From: Clostridiaceae bacterium
Lineage (GTDB): Bacteria; Bacillota; Clostridia; Lachnospirales; Lachnospiraceae
Assembly: GCA_910575585.1 (NCBI GenBank)
Contig: CAJTGF010000023.1
Coordinates: 1 to 64,000 of the forward strand
Length of the DNA: 64,000 bases
Direction: 5' to 3'
This document shows, piece after piece, positions 33,672-47,905 of this stretch. The notes under the pieces were generated by a model. It was not told the origin of the DNA. It did not search any database and was given only the letters and a program-made list of their open reading frames with translations. The position numbers were made by a program, and so were the translations under genes. Within the stretch, counting starts at the first letter, position 1; the number at the start of each line of letters is the position of its first letter.

Positions 33672-36374
33672 GTGTTGAAAAAGTGGTTTGAACTTATCTA
33701 TGACCATAAGATCAATCTGCGGGAACGAATGTTCCGCGTAGTCACAGGTATCTGTATGATCGCATTGACGATCATACTGCCTATGGGAAGGACTCCTTTG
33801 AATCTGCTGATCCTGGCTGTAAGCCTTGGGCTTATATCCCTTATTGTAAAGATCAGTATTCGAAAAGAATGCGTCCATGCAGGAGCCACCGCCATTACCG
33901 TCCTGCTTCTGGTGCTTTTCCCCATAAGCTTTTTTACGGCAGGCGGTTTTTACAGCGGTATGCCGGAATGGTTTGTGCTCTGCTTTATTTACATCAGCCT
34001 GACTCTGGAAGGACGGCGGAAAGGCTTTTTTTTCCTGCTTTGTACGGCGGAGACTCTGCTGTGTTACTATATGTCCTTTTATTATCCGCAGTATATGGCG
34101 CAGAACACCCAGGCCAACTCCTTCTTTGATTCCGCCTTTTCTGTTGTGCTGGTGGGAATTCTGACCAGTGTGCTGCTGCTGTTCCTCACTAAGCTTTACG
34201 AACAGGAGAACGAGCTTTCCAAACAGCAGAAAAAGGAGATTGAGGAGTTAAACAAAGCGGAAAATCATTTCTTTTCCAGCATGAGCCATGAGATCCGAAC
34301 GCCTATCAATACCATCATCGGATTAAATGAGATCATCCTGCGCAAAACGGATATTCCCGATGATGTGATCGAAAACGCAAGAAACATCCAAAGCGCCAGC
34401 AAAATACTGCTTACGCTTATCAATGATATCCTGGATCTGTCCAAGATCAAATCCGGAAAAATGGAGATCATTAACGTTTCCTACGAAACAGGCGCCCTTT
34501 TTTCCGAGATCGTCAATATGATCTGGATCAAGGCAAAGGAAAAAGGGCTGGAGTTCCGTCTCCATGTAGACTCCTCCATACCAAGCATGCTCTGCGGGGA
34601 TGAGGTCCGCATCAAACAGATCCTCATCAACCTTTTGAATAACGCGGTAAAATACACACGCGAAGGCTCCATCACTCTTTCCGTGCGGTGTGAGCGGCTG
34701 ACTCTGAACAGAGTCCGGGTCTGGTATACCGTCCGTGATACGGGCCAAGGTGTAAAAAAAGAAAATATCCCCTATATTTTCAATGCGTTTAAGCGGGTAA
34801 ATGAAGAGCAAAACCGCCATATTGAGGGAACGGGGCTGGGTCTTAGCATCGTACACCAGTTAGTGGAGCTGATGGGCGGAGAGATCAGCGTTGACAGCGT
34901 TTACACAAAAGGTTCTACGTTCCTTGTGATGCTGGAACAGGATATTGTGGACGATAAGGAGTTGGGGACCTTTACGCTGACCTCCCGGGTAAGGTCCCGG
35001 GACGGGAAAGCCTACAAGCAGAGTTTTGAAGCGCCGGATGCCCATATTCTGGTGGTGGATGACAATGAGATGAATCTGATGGTGGTGAAAAAGCTGCTTT
35101 CAGAGACAAAGATCCAGCTGGATACGGCATTAAGCGCCGCCGAATGTCTAAAGATGACCCAAAACCAGCATTATGACGCCATCCTGATGGATCACCTGAT
35201 GCCTGAGATGGACGGGATCCAATGTCTTCACGCCCTTCGGACACAGCCCGGCGGATTGTGCCAGGATGTTCCTGTGGTGGCGCTGACAGCCAACGCGGGA
35301 AGCGATAATCAGCTTCTTTACCGGAAAGAAGGATTCAGCGGCTATCTGGCCAAACCGGTCAGCGGCTCATTGCTGGAAGCCGCCGTGTTAAGTATCCTGC
35401 CAAAGGAACTGGTAAAGATCTACGAGGATCCCACCCAGTCAGAGATCGGAAAAGATATCCTGATCTTTGAAAAAGCCTTGCGGACATTTCTCGTCATTAC
35501 AACGGACAGTGTCTGTGACCTTCCGGAATCCTTGATAAATGAGTTCGGCATCCGGGTATGTCCTTACTATGTCTCCACAGACCATGGACGGTTTATGGAT
35601 GAGGTGGAACTGAAGGCGGATGAACTGCTTTCACACATAGCTCTAGGGAAAAACGGCACCTCCCAGCCTCCCAGTGTGGAAGACTATGAACATTTTTTTG
35701 CTCAGAGACTGACAGAGGCCCAGAACGTCATCCATATCACCATGGCAAAGCATACCAGCGGGGGATACGCCAACGCTATGGAAGCTGCCAAGTCCTTTGA
35801 AAACGTAACGGTGCTGGATTCCGGCCATCTGTCCAGCAGCATGGGCCTGGTAGTCCTTTATGCGGCTTCTATGGCAGAAAACCATGCTACAAAGACGGAT
35901 ATTGTCAATGCCGTAAAGAAATTGAGGCGTTATATTTCTTCCGCGTTTATCATTGACAGCACCCATATGATGTGTCAGGCAGGCCATATCCCCAAACATG
36001 TTCAGGTGGTTTGCGATGCCCTGCTTCTGCATCCCATTATTGCCCTCCGCAACAGTAAGATGGTGGTTGACGGTGTGGAGATGGGTAATTTTGCCCGCAT
36101 TGCCAGACGTTATGTTCGAAAGGTGCTTCTTAACACCAGGAACATTGACCGCCGCGTACTGTTCATTACCTATGCGGGCATGGACTCCAAAAAGCTTAAG
36201 TATATCCAGAATCTGGTACAGCAGTATTGTCCTTTTGAGCGGGTGTATTTACAGAAAGCTTCTTCTGCCATTGCCAGCAACTGCGGCCCTGGTTCTTTTG
36301 GTCTTCTGTTTATGAAGAAGACGGATCTGGCTCTGTCTTTATCCGACGCGTCGAAGCCGGATACGCCGGTCTGA
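33672..36374 (+). CDS. Hybrid histidine kinase fused to a DegV (fatty-acid-binding) domain
   Basis: The start is placed at GTG 33672, ten bases after AGGAGG; an ATG at 33591 overlaps the previous gene by 56 bases and lacks a ribosome site. The 900-aa product has six membrane segments (about 20-180), HisKA with His206 in MSHEIRTPINTII, HATPase (DTGQGVKKENI, GTGLGLSIVHQL), a receiver with Asp507 in ILMDHLMPEMDG, then from about residue 606 to 890 a complete DegV fold: FLVITTDSVCDLPESL, the lipid-binding TSQPPS motif, HTSGGYANAM, VLDSGHLSSSMGL and a final GPGSFGLLF. DegV/FakB proteins bind fatty acids. Fusion to a kinase suggests lipid-linked signalling. Confidence 0.92.
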   Translation: MLKKWFELIYDHKINLRERMFRVVTGICMIALTIILPMGRTPLNLLILAVSLGLISLIVKISIRKECVHAGATAITVLLLVLFPISFFTAGGFYSGMPEWFVLCFIYISLTLEGRRKGFFFLLCTAETLLCYYMSFYYPQYMAQNTQANSFFDSAFSVVLVGILTSVLLLFLTKLYEQENELSKQQKKEIEELNKAENHFFSSMSHEIRTPINTIIGLNEIILRKTDIPDDVIENARNIQSASKILLTLINDILDLSKIKSGKMEIINVSYETGALFSEIVNMIWIKAKEKGLEFRLHVDSSIPSMLCGDEVRIKQILINLLNNAVKYTREGSITLSVRCERLTLNRVRVWYTVRDTGQGVKKENIPYIFNAFKRVNEEQNRHIEGTGLGLSIVHQLVELMGGEISVDSVYTKGSTFLVMLEQDIVDDKELGTFTLTSRVRSRDGKAYKQSFEAPDAHILVVDDNEMNLMVVKKLLSETKIQLDTALSAAECLKMTQNQHYDAILMDHLMPEMDGIQCLHALRTQPGGLCQDVPVVALTANAGSDNQLLYRKEGFSGYLAKPVSGSLLEAAVLSILPKELVKIYEDPTQSEIGKDILIFEKALRTFLVITTDSVCDLPESLINEFGIRVCPYYVSTDHGRFMDEVELKADELLSHIALGKNGTSQPPSVEDYEHFFAQRLTEAQNVIHITMAKHTSGGYANAMEAAKSFENVTVLDSGHLSSSMGLVVLYAASMAENHATKTDIVNAVKKLRRYISSAFIIDSTHMMCQAGHIPKHVQVVCDALLLHPIIALRNSKMVVDGVEMGNFARIARRYVRKVLLNTRNIDRRVLFITYAGMDSKKLKYIQNLVQQYCPFERVYLQKASSAIASNCGPGSFGLLFMKKTDLALSLSDASKPDTPV

Positions 36375-36384
36375 TTCTTTGATA

Positions 36385-36425
36385 AAAGGTGCTGCTGCAC
36401 GATTTTAGCGCAACAGCACTTTTTT
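36385..36425. terminator. Bidirectional terminator between the DegV-kinase and carB
   Basis: AAAAGGTGCTGCTGCAC pairs with GCGCAACAGCACTTTTTT across an ATTTTA-type loop (three wobbles). T-runs or A-runs on both sides fit termination of both convergent operons. Confidence 0.8.
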
Positions 36426-36436
36426 GTAAACAACTT

Positions 36437-39400
36437 TCATTCATCATCTATCGCAGACACCCCAATGGTCACTTCCTCCAGTACATCTAAAAGCACCCTT
36501 ACCGTATCCAGTGATGTAAGCATAGTAATATTGTTCTGTGTTGCCGCATTTCGGATTGCCGCGCCGTCTTCATAATGGATGCCGGAAAGAATTGCGCGGG
36601 TATTGATGACATAACTGACATATCCGGCACGTATTGCATTCAGGATTTCAGCGCTGCCTTCCGACGGTTTACCCAGTATGCGGGTACGGATTCCATGCTG
36701 TTTCAAATATTCTCCTGTGAGAGAGGTTGCTTCAATATTAAAACCCATATCATAGAAACGGCCAACCAAAGGAAGGGCTTCCTCTTTATCCTCATCCGCA
36801 AGTGTTACGATCACAGTCCCGTAATTCTGCACGCGAATGCCGGAAGCAATCATAGCTTTATACATTGCCCTGTGAAGTTTCCTGTCATATCCGACGGCTT
36901 CTCCCGTAGATTTCATCTCAGGCGAAAGGTATGTATCCATACCATTCAATTTGGAAAAAGAGAACGTCGGTACTTTTACGTACCACCGCTGCTTTTCTTT
37001 CGGATATCTCTCATTAATCCCCTGTTCTTTAAGGGTCTTTCCAAGAATGACTTTTGCTGCAATATCAGCCAGCGGATATCCGGTTGCCTTTGATAAAAAC
37101 GGTACTGTCCGCGAAGAACGCGGATTCACCTCAATGACAGATACCTTCTGCTCCTTATCCACAATAAACTGAATATTGAACAGACCGACAATGCCGATGC
37201 CAATCCCCAATTTCTTCGCATAGTCCAGAATCGTTTCTTTTACCTTATCGGATATACTAAACGTGGGATATACACAGATGGAATCTCCGGAATGAACGCC
37301 GGTCCTTTCTACAAGCTCCATAATTCCGGGAACAAATACCTCCTTCCCGTCGCAGACGGCGTCAATTTCCACTTCCTTGCCGCAGATGTATTGATCTACC
37401 AGTACCGGTTTATCTTCATCAATCTCTACGGCTGTTTTTAAATAATGGCGCAGATGTTCTTCCTTGGCCACAATCTGCATGGCTCTTCCGCCAAGTACAA
37501 AGCTTGGACGTACGAATACCGGATAGCCGATTTCCTCTGCCGCTTTTACACCTTCTTCAATATTGGTCACAGCCCGTCCTTTTGGCTTGGGAATGGAAAG
37601 TTCTGACAGCAGTTTTTCAAACGCGTCTCTGTTTTCGGACTTCTCAATTGCCGCACAATCCGTGCCGATGAGCTTTACCCCTCTTTCTTCCAACACTTTA
37701 GCCAGATTGATCGCAGTCTGTCCGCCCAAAGATACGATAGTCCCATCCGGCTTTTCCATCTCGATCACATTCATAACATCTTCCGCACATAAGGGCTCAA
37801 AATACAGCTTGTCCGACGTGGTATAGTCCGTAGACACGGTTTCCGGATTGTTATTGATTATGATTGCCTCATATCCGGCCTCTTTGATCGTCTTAACCGC
37901 ATGCACCGTGGAATAATCAAACTCCACGCCCTGACCGATACGGATTGGACCGGAGCCAAGCACGACGATCTTCTTTCGGTTTTCGATTATCGATTCATTT
38001 TCTTCCTCATAGGTGGAATAAAAATACGGAACATAACTTTCAAATTCTGACGCGCAGGTATCGATCATCTTATAAACCGGAAATATGCCGTATTTCCTGC
38101 GCAGTTCAAAAACTTCTGTTTCGGTCTTATTCCAGAGCCATGCCACAGCCTTATCGGAAAATCCTGCTTTCTTTGCCTGATACAGAGCTTCCCTGTCATC
38201 CACGTATGATTTCAATTCTGTTTCCATATCTATAATCTTTTTCATTTTGTTAAGGAAAAAAGAGTCAATTCCGGTCTGTCTGGAAATTTTTGAAACGGGG
38301 ACTCCTGATCTTAACAGCTGTGCAATCGCAAAAATTCTGTCATTTGTACCGGTTTTTATATCATTCATCCATACATGAACGTCCTCTTTTTCAAATTTTT
38401 CCATGCGCAGATGATTTACACCCGTTTCCAGAGAACGGACTGCTTTTAACAGGCTTTCTTCAAACGTTCTGCCTACACTCATAACTTCCCCGGTAGCTTT
38501 CATCTGCGTACCCAGCTTCCGGTTTGCGTCAGTAAATTTATCGAATGGAAAACGCGGCATTTTTGTCACTACATAATCCAATGCCGGCTCAAAAGAAGCC
38601 GGCGTATTGACCAGCATAATCTCATCCAGCGTCATCCCCACGCTGATTTTTGCCGAAACTCTTGCAATCGGATACCCGCTTGCCTTCGACGCAAGGGCTG
38701 AGGAACGGGAGACCCGCGGATTTACCTCTATCAGGTAATACTGAAAAGAATCCGGGTCAAGCGCAAACTGCACATTGCATCCTCCCTCCACTTTCAATGC
38801 GCGGATGATTTTCAATGCGCTGTCCCGCAGCATCTGATACTCTTTATTGGTCAGTGTCTGGGATGGACATACCACAATAGAATCTCCTGTATGTATTCCC
38901 ACCGGGTCTAAATTTTCCATATTGCAGACCGTAATTGCCGTATCATTGGCATCGCGGATCACTTCGTATTCGATTTCTTTGAAGCCTTTGATACTTTTTT
39001 CAATCAAGACCTGATGAACCGGAGAGAAGGCGATAGCGTTTTTGATCAGCTCCATAAATTCCTTCTCATCATCCGCAAAGCCTCCGCCGGTTCCTCCAAG
39101 AGTAAATGCAGGGCGCAGAACCACCGGATATCCAATTTTCTCCGCCGCCCTTACTGCTTCATCCATGGTATTCGCAATCACAGACGGCAGCACCGGCTCT
39201 CCCAGCTCTTCGCAAAGCTTTTTGAACTGTTCTCTGTCTTCTGCCCGTTCAATACTTTCACTGCAGGTTCCCAAAAGTTCCGCCTGACACTCTTTCAAAA
39301 CGCCTTTTTTTTCAAGCTGCACTGCCAGATTCAGCCCGGTCTGTCCCCCAATCCCCGGCACAATGGCATCCGGGCGTTCATGGCGGATAATCTTCGCCAC

Positions 39401-39619
39401 ATATTCCAGCGTCAGCGGTTCCATATATACTTTATCTGCAACTGTCAGATCCGTCATAATGGTTGCAGGGTTGGAATTGCACAGCACAACCTGGTAGCCC
39501 TCCTCTTTCAAAGCAAGACATGCCTGTGTACCTGCATAATCAAATTCTGCCGCCTGGCCAATCACAATCGGGCCGGAACCGATGACAAGTATTTTATTTA
39601 AATCAGTTCTTTTCGCCAT
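36437..39619 (-). CDS. carB: Carbamoyl-phosphate synthase, large subunit
   Basis: This 1060-aa protein has the full duplicated ATP-grasp architecture. The N-terminal half has [20 protein letters not shown] and [14 protein letters not shown], and the C-terminal half has [20 protein letters not shown] and [15 protein letters not shown]. An allosteric MGS-like domain forms the last 130 residues ([20 protein letters not shown]). It makes carbamoyl phosphate from bicarbonate, ATP and ammonia channelled from CarA, for pyrimidine and arginine synthesis. It overlaps carA by 17 bases. It is the last gene of the glnN-amtB-pyrG-purF-carAB run and ends at a bidirectional terminator. Confidence 0.98.
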   Translation of the reverse strand: MAKRTDLNKILVIGSGPIVIGQAAEFDYAGTQACLALKEEGYQVVLCNSNPATIMTDLTVADKVYMEPLTLEYVAKIIRHERPDAIVPGIGGQTGLNLAVQLEKKGVLKECQAELLGTCSESIERAEDREQFKKLCEELGEPVLPSVIANTMDEAVRAAEKIGYPVVLRPAFTLGGTGGGFADDEKEFMELIKNAIAFSPVHQVLIEKSIKGFKEIEYEVIRDANDTAITVCNMENLDPVGIHTGDSIVVCPSQTLTNKEYQMLRDSALKIIRALKVEGGCNVQFALDPDSFQYYLIEVNPRVSRSSALASKASGYPIARVSAKISVGMTLDEIMLVNTPASFEPALDYVVTKMPRFPFDKFTDANRKLGTQMKATGEVMSVGRTFEESLLKAVRSLETGVNHLRMEKFEKEDVHVWMNDIKTGTNDRIFAIAQLLRSGVPVSKISRQTGIDSFFLNKMKKIIDMETELKSYVDDREALYQAKKAGFSDKAVAWLWNKTETEVFELRRKYGIFPVYKMIDTCASEFESYVPYFYSTYEEENESIIENRKKIVVLGSGPIRIGQGVEFDYSTVHAVKTIKEAGYEAIIINNNPETVSTDYTTSDKLYFEPLCAEDVMNVIEMEKPDGTIVSLGGQTAINLAKVLEERGVKLIGTDCAAIEKSENRDAFEKLLSELSIPKPKGRAVTNIEEGVKAAEEIGYPVFVRPSFVLGGRAMQIVAKEEHLRHYLKTAVEIDEDKPVLVDQYICGKEVEIDAVCDGKEVFVPGIMELVERTGVHSGDSICVYPTFSISDKVKETILDYAKKLGIGIGIVGLFNIQFIVDKEQKVSVIEVNPRSSRTVPFLSKATGYPLADIAAKVILGKTLKEQGINERYPKEKQRWYVKVPTFSFSKLNGMDTYLSPEMKSTGEAVGYDRKLHRAMYKAMIASGIRVQNYGTVIVTLADEDKEEALPLVGRFYDMGFNIEATSLTGEYLKQHGIRTRILGKPSEGSAEILNAIRAGYVSYVINTRAILSGIHYEDGAAIRNAATQNNITMLTSLDTVRVLLDVLEEVTIGVSAIDDE

Positions 39620-40703
39620 CTTTTGTTCCCTCCATCATTTTTATAAATTGGTCAAACAGATAGCCGCTGTCCTGCGGTCCGGGCGCGCTTTCCGGATGAT
39701 ACTGCACACCGAACACCTTGTCTTCCTCACAGGCCGCGCCTTCTACCGTATGATCCAGCAGATTTAGATGCGTTACCTTCAATCGGGTACTTGCAAGGCT
39801 TTCTCCATCTACAGCATAGGAGTGGTTCTGAGAAGTTATCTCTATCCTGCCGGTCTGCAGATTTTTTACCGGATGATTTCCTCCCCTGTGGCCAAACTTC
39901 AGCTTATAAATCCTGGCTCCATATGCAAGAGAAATTATCTGATGGCCAAGGCAGATACCAAATATCGGGTATTTGCCTTTTAGTTCTTTAACCAGTTCTG
40001 CGACTGTCTGTACATCTTCGGGATTTCCCGGTCCGTTGGATAAAAAGATTCCGTCCGGTCTCAGCTTTTCGATTTCCCCCACAGAAGTATTCCACGGAAA
40101 AACTGTCACGCTGCATCCTCTCCGGTTCAGAGACCTTACAATATTCTGTTTCATTCCACAGTCAACAGCGGCCACATGATACTTCTCATCAGGCACAAGG
40201 TATTGCTGAATTTCCTTCCGGCTCACCTGCGATACGGCATCCGCCGGAATATCATATAAATCCAGTTTATGGAGTCCGTCCTGCAGGGATGTGCCAATAT
40301 CCGTGAGTAATACCTTTCGGCTTCCAAGATCACGTATGGAACGTACCAGTTTTCTTGTATCAATCCCATAGATACCCGGTATCTTATAGTTCTCCATGAT
40401 TTCCGATAAGGTATATTTACTGCGGAAATTGGATGGTTCGTCGTTGTAGTCTCGTACCGCCAGTCCGCCGATGCTTGGAATATCCGTTTCAAAATCATCT
40501 TCTGCCATTCCGTAATTGCCAATCAAAGGATATGCCATTACTACTGTCTGATAAGTATAGGATGGATCAGAAAGGATTTCCTGATATCCGACCATAGAAG
40601 TATTGAATACTATTTCCGTAATTTTTTCAAGCCCGGAGCCAAAACCATATCCACAGTATTCGCTGCCATCGGACAAAATCAGTTTTCTGTCAAATTTTTT
40701 CAT
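39603..40703 (-). CDS. carA: Carbamoyl-phosphate synthase, small (glutaminase) subunit
   Basis: This 366-aa protein has an N-terminal CPSase_sm domain ([33 protein letters not shown]) and a class I glutamine amidotransferase domain. The nucleophile Cys is in [15 protein letters not shown] (about 256), and the His/Glu pair in [15 protein letters not shown] (about 336). It hydrolyses glutamine and passes ammonia to CarB. It starts 20 bases after the purF stop with AAGAGGTGTATGTGCG before the ATG, and overlaps carB. Complete and normal length. Confidence 0.98.
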   Translation of the reverse strand: MKKFDRKLILSDGSEYCGYGFGSGLEKITEIVFNTSMVGYQEILSDPSYTYQTVVMAYPLIGNYGMAEDDFETDIPSIGGLAVRDYNDEPSNFRSKYTLSEIMENYKIPGIYGIDTRKLVRSIRDLGSRKVLLTDIGTSLQDGLHKLDLYDIPADAVSQVSRKEIQQYLVPDEKYHVAAVDCGMKQNIVRSLNRRGCSVTVFPWNTSVGEIEKLRPDGIFLSNGPGNPEDVQTVAELVKELKGKYPIFGICLGHQIISLAYGARIYKLKFGHRGGNHPVKNLQTGRIEITSQNHSYAVDGESLASTRLKVTHLNLLDHTVEGAACEEDKVFGVQYHPESAPGPQDSGYLFDQFIKMMEGTKDGEKN

Positions 40704-40723
40704 CGCACATACACCTCTTTATC

Positions 40724-42142
40724 TCAAACCCGTTCAGACAATTTCCTTTCAAAACGGTCCTTACGCAAATCTGCCGGAATTTTCGTGGGATAGTTTCCCT
40801 GAAAGCAGGCAGCGCAGTACTCCTCGCTGCCTATTAGTTTATTCAGCTTCTCGATTGGCAAATATCCCAGAGAATCTGCTCCGATCATACGCGCAATCTC
40901 GTCCACGCTGTGATGGCATGCAATCAGGTTTTCTTCCGAATCAATATCCGTTCCATAATAACAGGGATATAAAAACGGAGGCGCAGAAATTCTCATATGG
41001 ATCTCTTTCGCTCCGGCATCACGCAAAAGCTTTACAATACGTTTGCTGGTCGTCCCTCTGACAATGGAATCATCAATCAGTACAACTCTTTTTCCATCAA
41101 TTACATTCTTGACAGGACTCAGCTTAATTCGGACCTTATCCAAACGTTCATTTTGTCCGGGAGAAATGAATGTCCTTCCGATATATTTATTTTTTATCAG
41201 CCCAATGCCATAAGGAATTCCGGATTTTCCCGCATACCCCAATGCAGCATCCAATCCGCTGTCGGGAACACCAATCACAATATCCGCGCATTGGGGATAA
41301 CTGTCTGCCAGTAATTCTCCGGCTTTCATACGTGATTCATGTACGGATATGCCGTCTATAACAGAATCCGGCCTTGCAAAATAAATGTATTCAAAAATAC
41401 AGGTTCTTTTCCGCTGTTTTTTACAGTGTTCTCTCCTTGATTCCACACCGTTCTTTGTAAACACCAGAATCTCTCCAGGCAGCACATCACGGATAAATTC
41501 TGCTCCTACCGCTGACAATGCACAGCTTTCGGATGCGGCCACATATGCCCCGTCCGCCATCTTTCCATAGCAAAGCGGCCGAAACCCATATGGATCTCTT
41601 GCCGCAATCATCTTTGTAGAAGAAATCAACACCAACGAATAAGCGCCTTCCAGTAAATTCATCGTATTGCTGACCGCTTCCTCAATGCTTGGTGACACAA
41701 GCCTTTCTCTTGTAATCACATAAGCGATTGTTTCCGTATCACTGGTTGTATGGAAAATTGCTCCCGATAATTCCAGCTTATCGCGAAGTTCCAATGCATT
41801 GGTAAGATTTCCGTTATGGGCCAGCGCCATTTTTCCTTTCTGGTGATTGACTTCTATAGGCTGACAGTTATTCCTTGTATTTCCCCCGGTTGTTCCGTAT
41901 CTTACATGTCCCACTGCCATATTTCCCATGGGTAAATGAGTTAATGTATCTTTCGAAAATACTTCACTGACAAGCCCCAGGTCTTTATAGGAAGAAAACG
42001 CGCCGTCGTCATTCACAACAATTCCGCAGCTCTCCTGTCCCCTGTGCTGCAGGGCGTATAACCCATAATAAACGACGCCTGCAGCATCTTCCCTTTTTGT
42101 ACTCATCACTCCGAATACGCCGCACTCTTCATGAATCGCCAT
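40724..42142 (-). CDS. purF: Amidophosphoribosyltransferase
   Basis: The start is set at 42142 (MAIHEECGVFGVMSTKREDA), ten bases after GGGAGG, so that Cys7 becomes the N-terminal nucleophile after propeptide removal. A start seven codons upstream is less likely. The 472-aa product has the class II (Ntn) glutaminase domain (RGQESCGIVVNDDG, HVRYGTTGGNTRNN) and a PRTase domain with VVLIDDSIVRGTT (about 347). Cysteines near the C-terminus (CYYGTDID, EEYCAACFQGNYP) suit the 4Fe-4S cluster of the Bacillus-type enzyme. It is the first step of purine synthesis, placed here with other glutamine users. Confidence 0.96.
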   Translation of the reverse strand: MAIHEECGVFGVMSTKREDAAGVVYYGLYALQHRGQESCGIVVNDDGAFSSYKDLGLVSEVFSKDTLTHLPMGNMAVGHVRYGTTGGNTRNNCQPIEVNHQKGKMALAHNGNLTNALELRDKLELSGAIFHTTSDTETIAYVITRERLVSPSIEEAVSNTMNLLEGAYSLVLISSTKMIAARDPYGFRPLCYGKMADGAYVAASESCALSAVGAEFIRDVLPGEILVFTKNGVESRREHCKKQRKRTCIFEYIYFARPDSVIDGISVHESRMKAGELLADSYPQCADIVIGVPDSGLDAALGYAGKSGIPYGIGLIKNKYIGRTFISPGQNERLDKVRIKLSPVKNVIDGKRVVLIDDSIVRGTTSKRIVKLLRDAGAKEIHMRISAPPFLYPCYYGTDIDSEENLIACHHSVDEIARMIGADSLGYLPIEKLNKLIGSEEYCAACFQGNYPTKIPADLRKDRFERKLSERV

Positions 42143-42169
42143 AACTGTATTCCCTCCCGCCATATACGC

Positions 42170-45564
<3,395 letters not shown>

Positions 45565-45596
45565 TTTTTCTTCCTCCAATCCATTTAATTATCAAC

Positions 45597-47693
45597 TTAT
45601 TTTACGCCAAACAGTAAATCACCATAAGTCGGAAATGGCCAGTATTTCTTTGCCGTTATCGCCTCTGCCTCATCGCAGGCAGCTCTTAATTCTCCCATTT
45701 TTCCTAAAACAGCGTCCCGAATCATATAGGACTCTGTCTCAACATCTTCCGTATCCTGAAGTTTCATCACCGCTTCTTCCAATTCATCGGTCTTAACCGC
45801 AATCTGTTCTTCCAGTATTACAAGTTTTTTCACAAGCCTCGTCTCATAACTGCATGAAATTGATTCATCGACCGCCTTTTTTGCCGCCGCTGTATTTGCA
45901 AGCTCCAATACATACGCGCTTACTGCCGGAGCAATCTCTGTCTTGGCCATATCGATCATGGTGTTAGCCTCAATCAGAACGGTCTTACAATAGTTTTCCA
46001 GCATAATTTCACATCTGGACTTCAGCTCCGCTTCTGAAAAAACTTTGTGAGACGTCAGCATCCGTACGTTTTTTTCATCCAGCAGATGGGGCATGCAATC
46101 CGGTGTTGTACGATAGTTCAGAAGCCCTCTCTTTTCCACAGCTTCCTTAATCCACGTGTCGTCATAACCATTCCCGTTGAAAATAACATGTTTATGATCT
46201 TTGATGGTTTTGCGAATCATTTCGTGCAGTACATCTTCAAAATTCTCTGCTTTTTCCAGTCTGTCCGCATAGATTTTTAAACTTTCCGCCACCGCGCTGT
46301 TCAGCATGATATTGGCGCAGGCAATGCTGTTGGAAGAACCAAGCATACGGAATTCAAATTTGTTTCCGGTAAACGCAAAGGGCGATGTGCGGTTGCGGTC
46401 CGTGGTATCGCGGTTAAACTTTGGAAGTACATCTACGCCCAGCTTCATCTGTGTTTTTTCGGTTCCCGCATAGGGAGTACCGGTTTCAATCGCTTCCAGT
46501 ACCCCATTTAATTCTTCTCCAAGGAAGATAGAGATGACTGCCGGAGGCGCTTCGTTTGCCCCAAGTCTGTGATCATTTCCTGCTGTCGCCACAGAAAGAC
46601 GAAGCAGATCCTGATAATCGTCCACGGCTTTGATAACCGCGCATAGGAATAATAAAAACTGCGCGTTTTCATACGGCGTTTCGCCCGGCGACAACAGATT
46701 CACGCCTCCGTCCGCGGTTAATGACCAGTTGTTATGCTTTCCGCTTCCGTTTACTCCGGCAAACGGTTTTTCATGAAGCAGGCACACAAGCCCATGTTTT
46801 GCCGCTACCTTCTGCATAATTTCCATTGTCAGCTGGTTATGGTCTGTCGCAATGTTTGTTGTTGTATAGATAGGGGCAAGCTCATGCTGTGCCGGGGCAA
46901 CTTCGTTATGCTCTGTCTTTGCCAGAATGCCCAGCTTCCAGAGTTCCTCATTGAGTTCTTCCATATAAGCGGCAACCCTCGGCTTGATCACTCCGAAATA
47001 ATGATCGTCCATCTCCTGTCCCTTCGGCGGCTTCGCGCCAAAAAGAGTACGTCCCGTAAATCGAAGATCCCTCCTTTGTTCATACATTTCTTTTGTAATA
47101 AGAAAATATTCCTGTTCCGGCCCTACGGATGTGCGGACGCATTTCACATCGTCATTGCCGAACAGATGAAGGATACGGATTGCCTGCTTATTTAACGCTT
47201 CCATAGAACGGAGCAGCGGCGTTTTCTTATCCAGCGCTTCTCCGCCATAAGAGCAGAACGCGGTAGGAATACACAAGGTATTGCCCTTGATGAACGCATA
47301 GGATGTAGGATCCCATGCCGTGTATCCCCGCGCTTCAAAAGTAGCCCGAAGTCCGCCTGAGGGAAACGACGACGCATCCGGTTCTCCTTTTATCAGCTCC
47401 TTTCCGGAAAACTCCATAATCACACCGCCGTCGGGAGACGGAGAAATAAAACCGTCGTGCTTTTCTGCCGTGACGCCGGTAAGGGGCTGGAACCAATGGG
47501 TATAGTGGGTAGCGCCATGATCCACCGCCCAGTCTTTCATAGCCGCCGCTACCGCGTTTGCTACGCCAATATCAAGCTTTGCGCCTTCATCAATCGTCTT
47601 TCTCAAAGACCGATAAACCTTTGCCGATAAATTTGCTTTCATCACTCTGTCATCAAATACTTTACATCCAAAAAAATCCGATACATTCTTCAT
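45597..47693 (-). CDS. glnN: Glutamine synthetase type III
   Basis: The start is set at ATG 47693 ([20 protein letters not shown]) behind GGAAGGAGCAGG. A frame reaching 47801 translates the leader hairpin and is rejected. The 698-aa product has the GSIII signature [17 protein letters not shown] (about 220), the catalytic core [20 protein letters not shown] (about 315-335), [20 protein letters not shown] and [25 protein letters not shown] forms a dodecamer making glutamine from glutamate and ammonia. It is the first gene of the leftward operon, with a promoter at 47793-47821 and an attenuator in its leader. Confidence 0.97.
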   Translation of the reverse strand: MKNVSDFFGCKVFDDRVMKANLSAKVYRSLRKTIDEGAKLDIGVANAVAAAMKDWAVDHGATHYTHWFQPLTGVTAEKHDGFISPSPDGGVIMEFSGKELIKGEPDASSFPSGGLRATFEARGYTAWDPTSYAFIKGNTLCIPTAFCSYGGEALDKKTPLLRSMEALNKQAIRILHLFGNDDVKCVRTSVGPEQEYFLITKEMYEQRRDLRFTGRTLFGAKPPKGQEMDDHYFGVIKPRVAAYMEELNEELWKLGILAKTEHNEVAPAQHELAPIYTTTNIATDHNQLTMEIMQKVAAKHGLVCLLHEKPFAGVNGSGKHNNWSLTADGGVNLLSPGETPYENAQFLLFLCAVIKAVDDYQDLLRLSVATAGNDHRLGANEAPPAVISIFLGEELNGVLEAIETGTPYAGTEKTQMKLGVDVLPKFNRDTTDRNRTSPFAFTGNKFEFRMLGSSNSIACANIMLNSAVAESLKIYADRLEKAENFEDVLHEMIRKTIKDHKHVIFNGNGYDDTWIKEAVEKRGLLNYRTTPDCMPHLLDEKNVRMLTSHKVFSEAELKSRCEIMLENYCKTVLIEANTMIDMAKTEIAPAVSAYVLELANTAAAKKAVDESISCSYETRLVKKLVILEEQIAVKTDELEEAVMKLQDTEDVETESYMIRDAVLGKMGELRAACDEAEAITAKKYWPFPTYGDLLFGVK

Positions 47694-47714
47694 AATCCTG
47701 CTCCTTCCAAATTT

Positions 47715-47786
47715 AAAAATAAAAAAGACAAGGAAGACTTTCATGGCGCTTATCCCCGCGCCGCAAAAGACTCCCTTGCCTTTACG
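47715..47786 (-). promoter_or_regulatory. glnN leader attenuator with ANTAR-type hexaloop hairpin
   Basis: The transcript should start near 47786. Hairpin P1 is six base pairs (47783-47778 with 47771-47766; one G·U) closing hexaloop AAGGGA, which has the A1 and G4 expected of ANTAR targets. The same 18 bases (47783-47766) instead pair with 47741-47724 to make a long terminator stem with an inner GGCGC/GCGCC stem (47762-47758 with 47749-47745), followed by a T-rich run (to about 47715). P1 and terminator are mutually exclusive. The inner GC stem has an 8-base loop, so a canonical second hexaloop is not evident. Confidence 0.7.
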
Positions 47787-47792
47787 TGTTGG

Positions 47793-47821
47793 ATGATACA
47801 CCCTTAAAAATCATTTGTCAA
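47793..47821 (-). promoter_or_regulatory. glnN operon promoter
   Basis: On the minus strand: TTGACA (47821-47816), 17-base spacer, TATCAT (47798-47793). Start of transcription expected near 47786, at the foot of the leader hairpin. Confidence 0.8.
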
Positions 47822-47868
47822 TCCTTTATTTCATTTTTCTATCGTATTTTTTTCGTTACCAAAAAAGA

Positions 47869-47897
47869 TTGACAAAGCACATTATCCGCTGTATAAA
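47869..47897 (+). promoter_or_regulatory. gltB/glnA operon promoter
   Basis: TTGACA (47869-47874), 17-base spacer, TATAAA (47892-47897). It diverges from the glnN promoter; the two -35 boxes are 47 bases apart, so their polymerases could interfere. Confidence 0.85.
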
Positions 47898-47905
47898 TAT
47901 AAAAT

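Noticed and set aside
47694-47801. Longer start for glnN adding 36 residues
   Set aside because: It would translate the leader hairpin; the ATG at 47693 has a good ribosome site and matches the known GSIII start.
47703-47810. Known glutamine riboswitch (glnA motif) in the glnN leader
   Set aside because: The leader is explained by a single long terminator hairpin plus a hexaloop hairpin; the three-helix glnA motif core is not seen.
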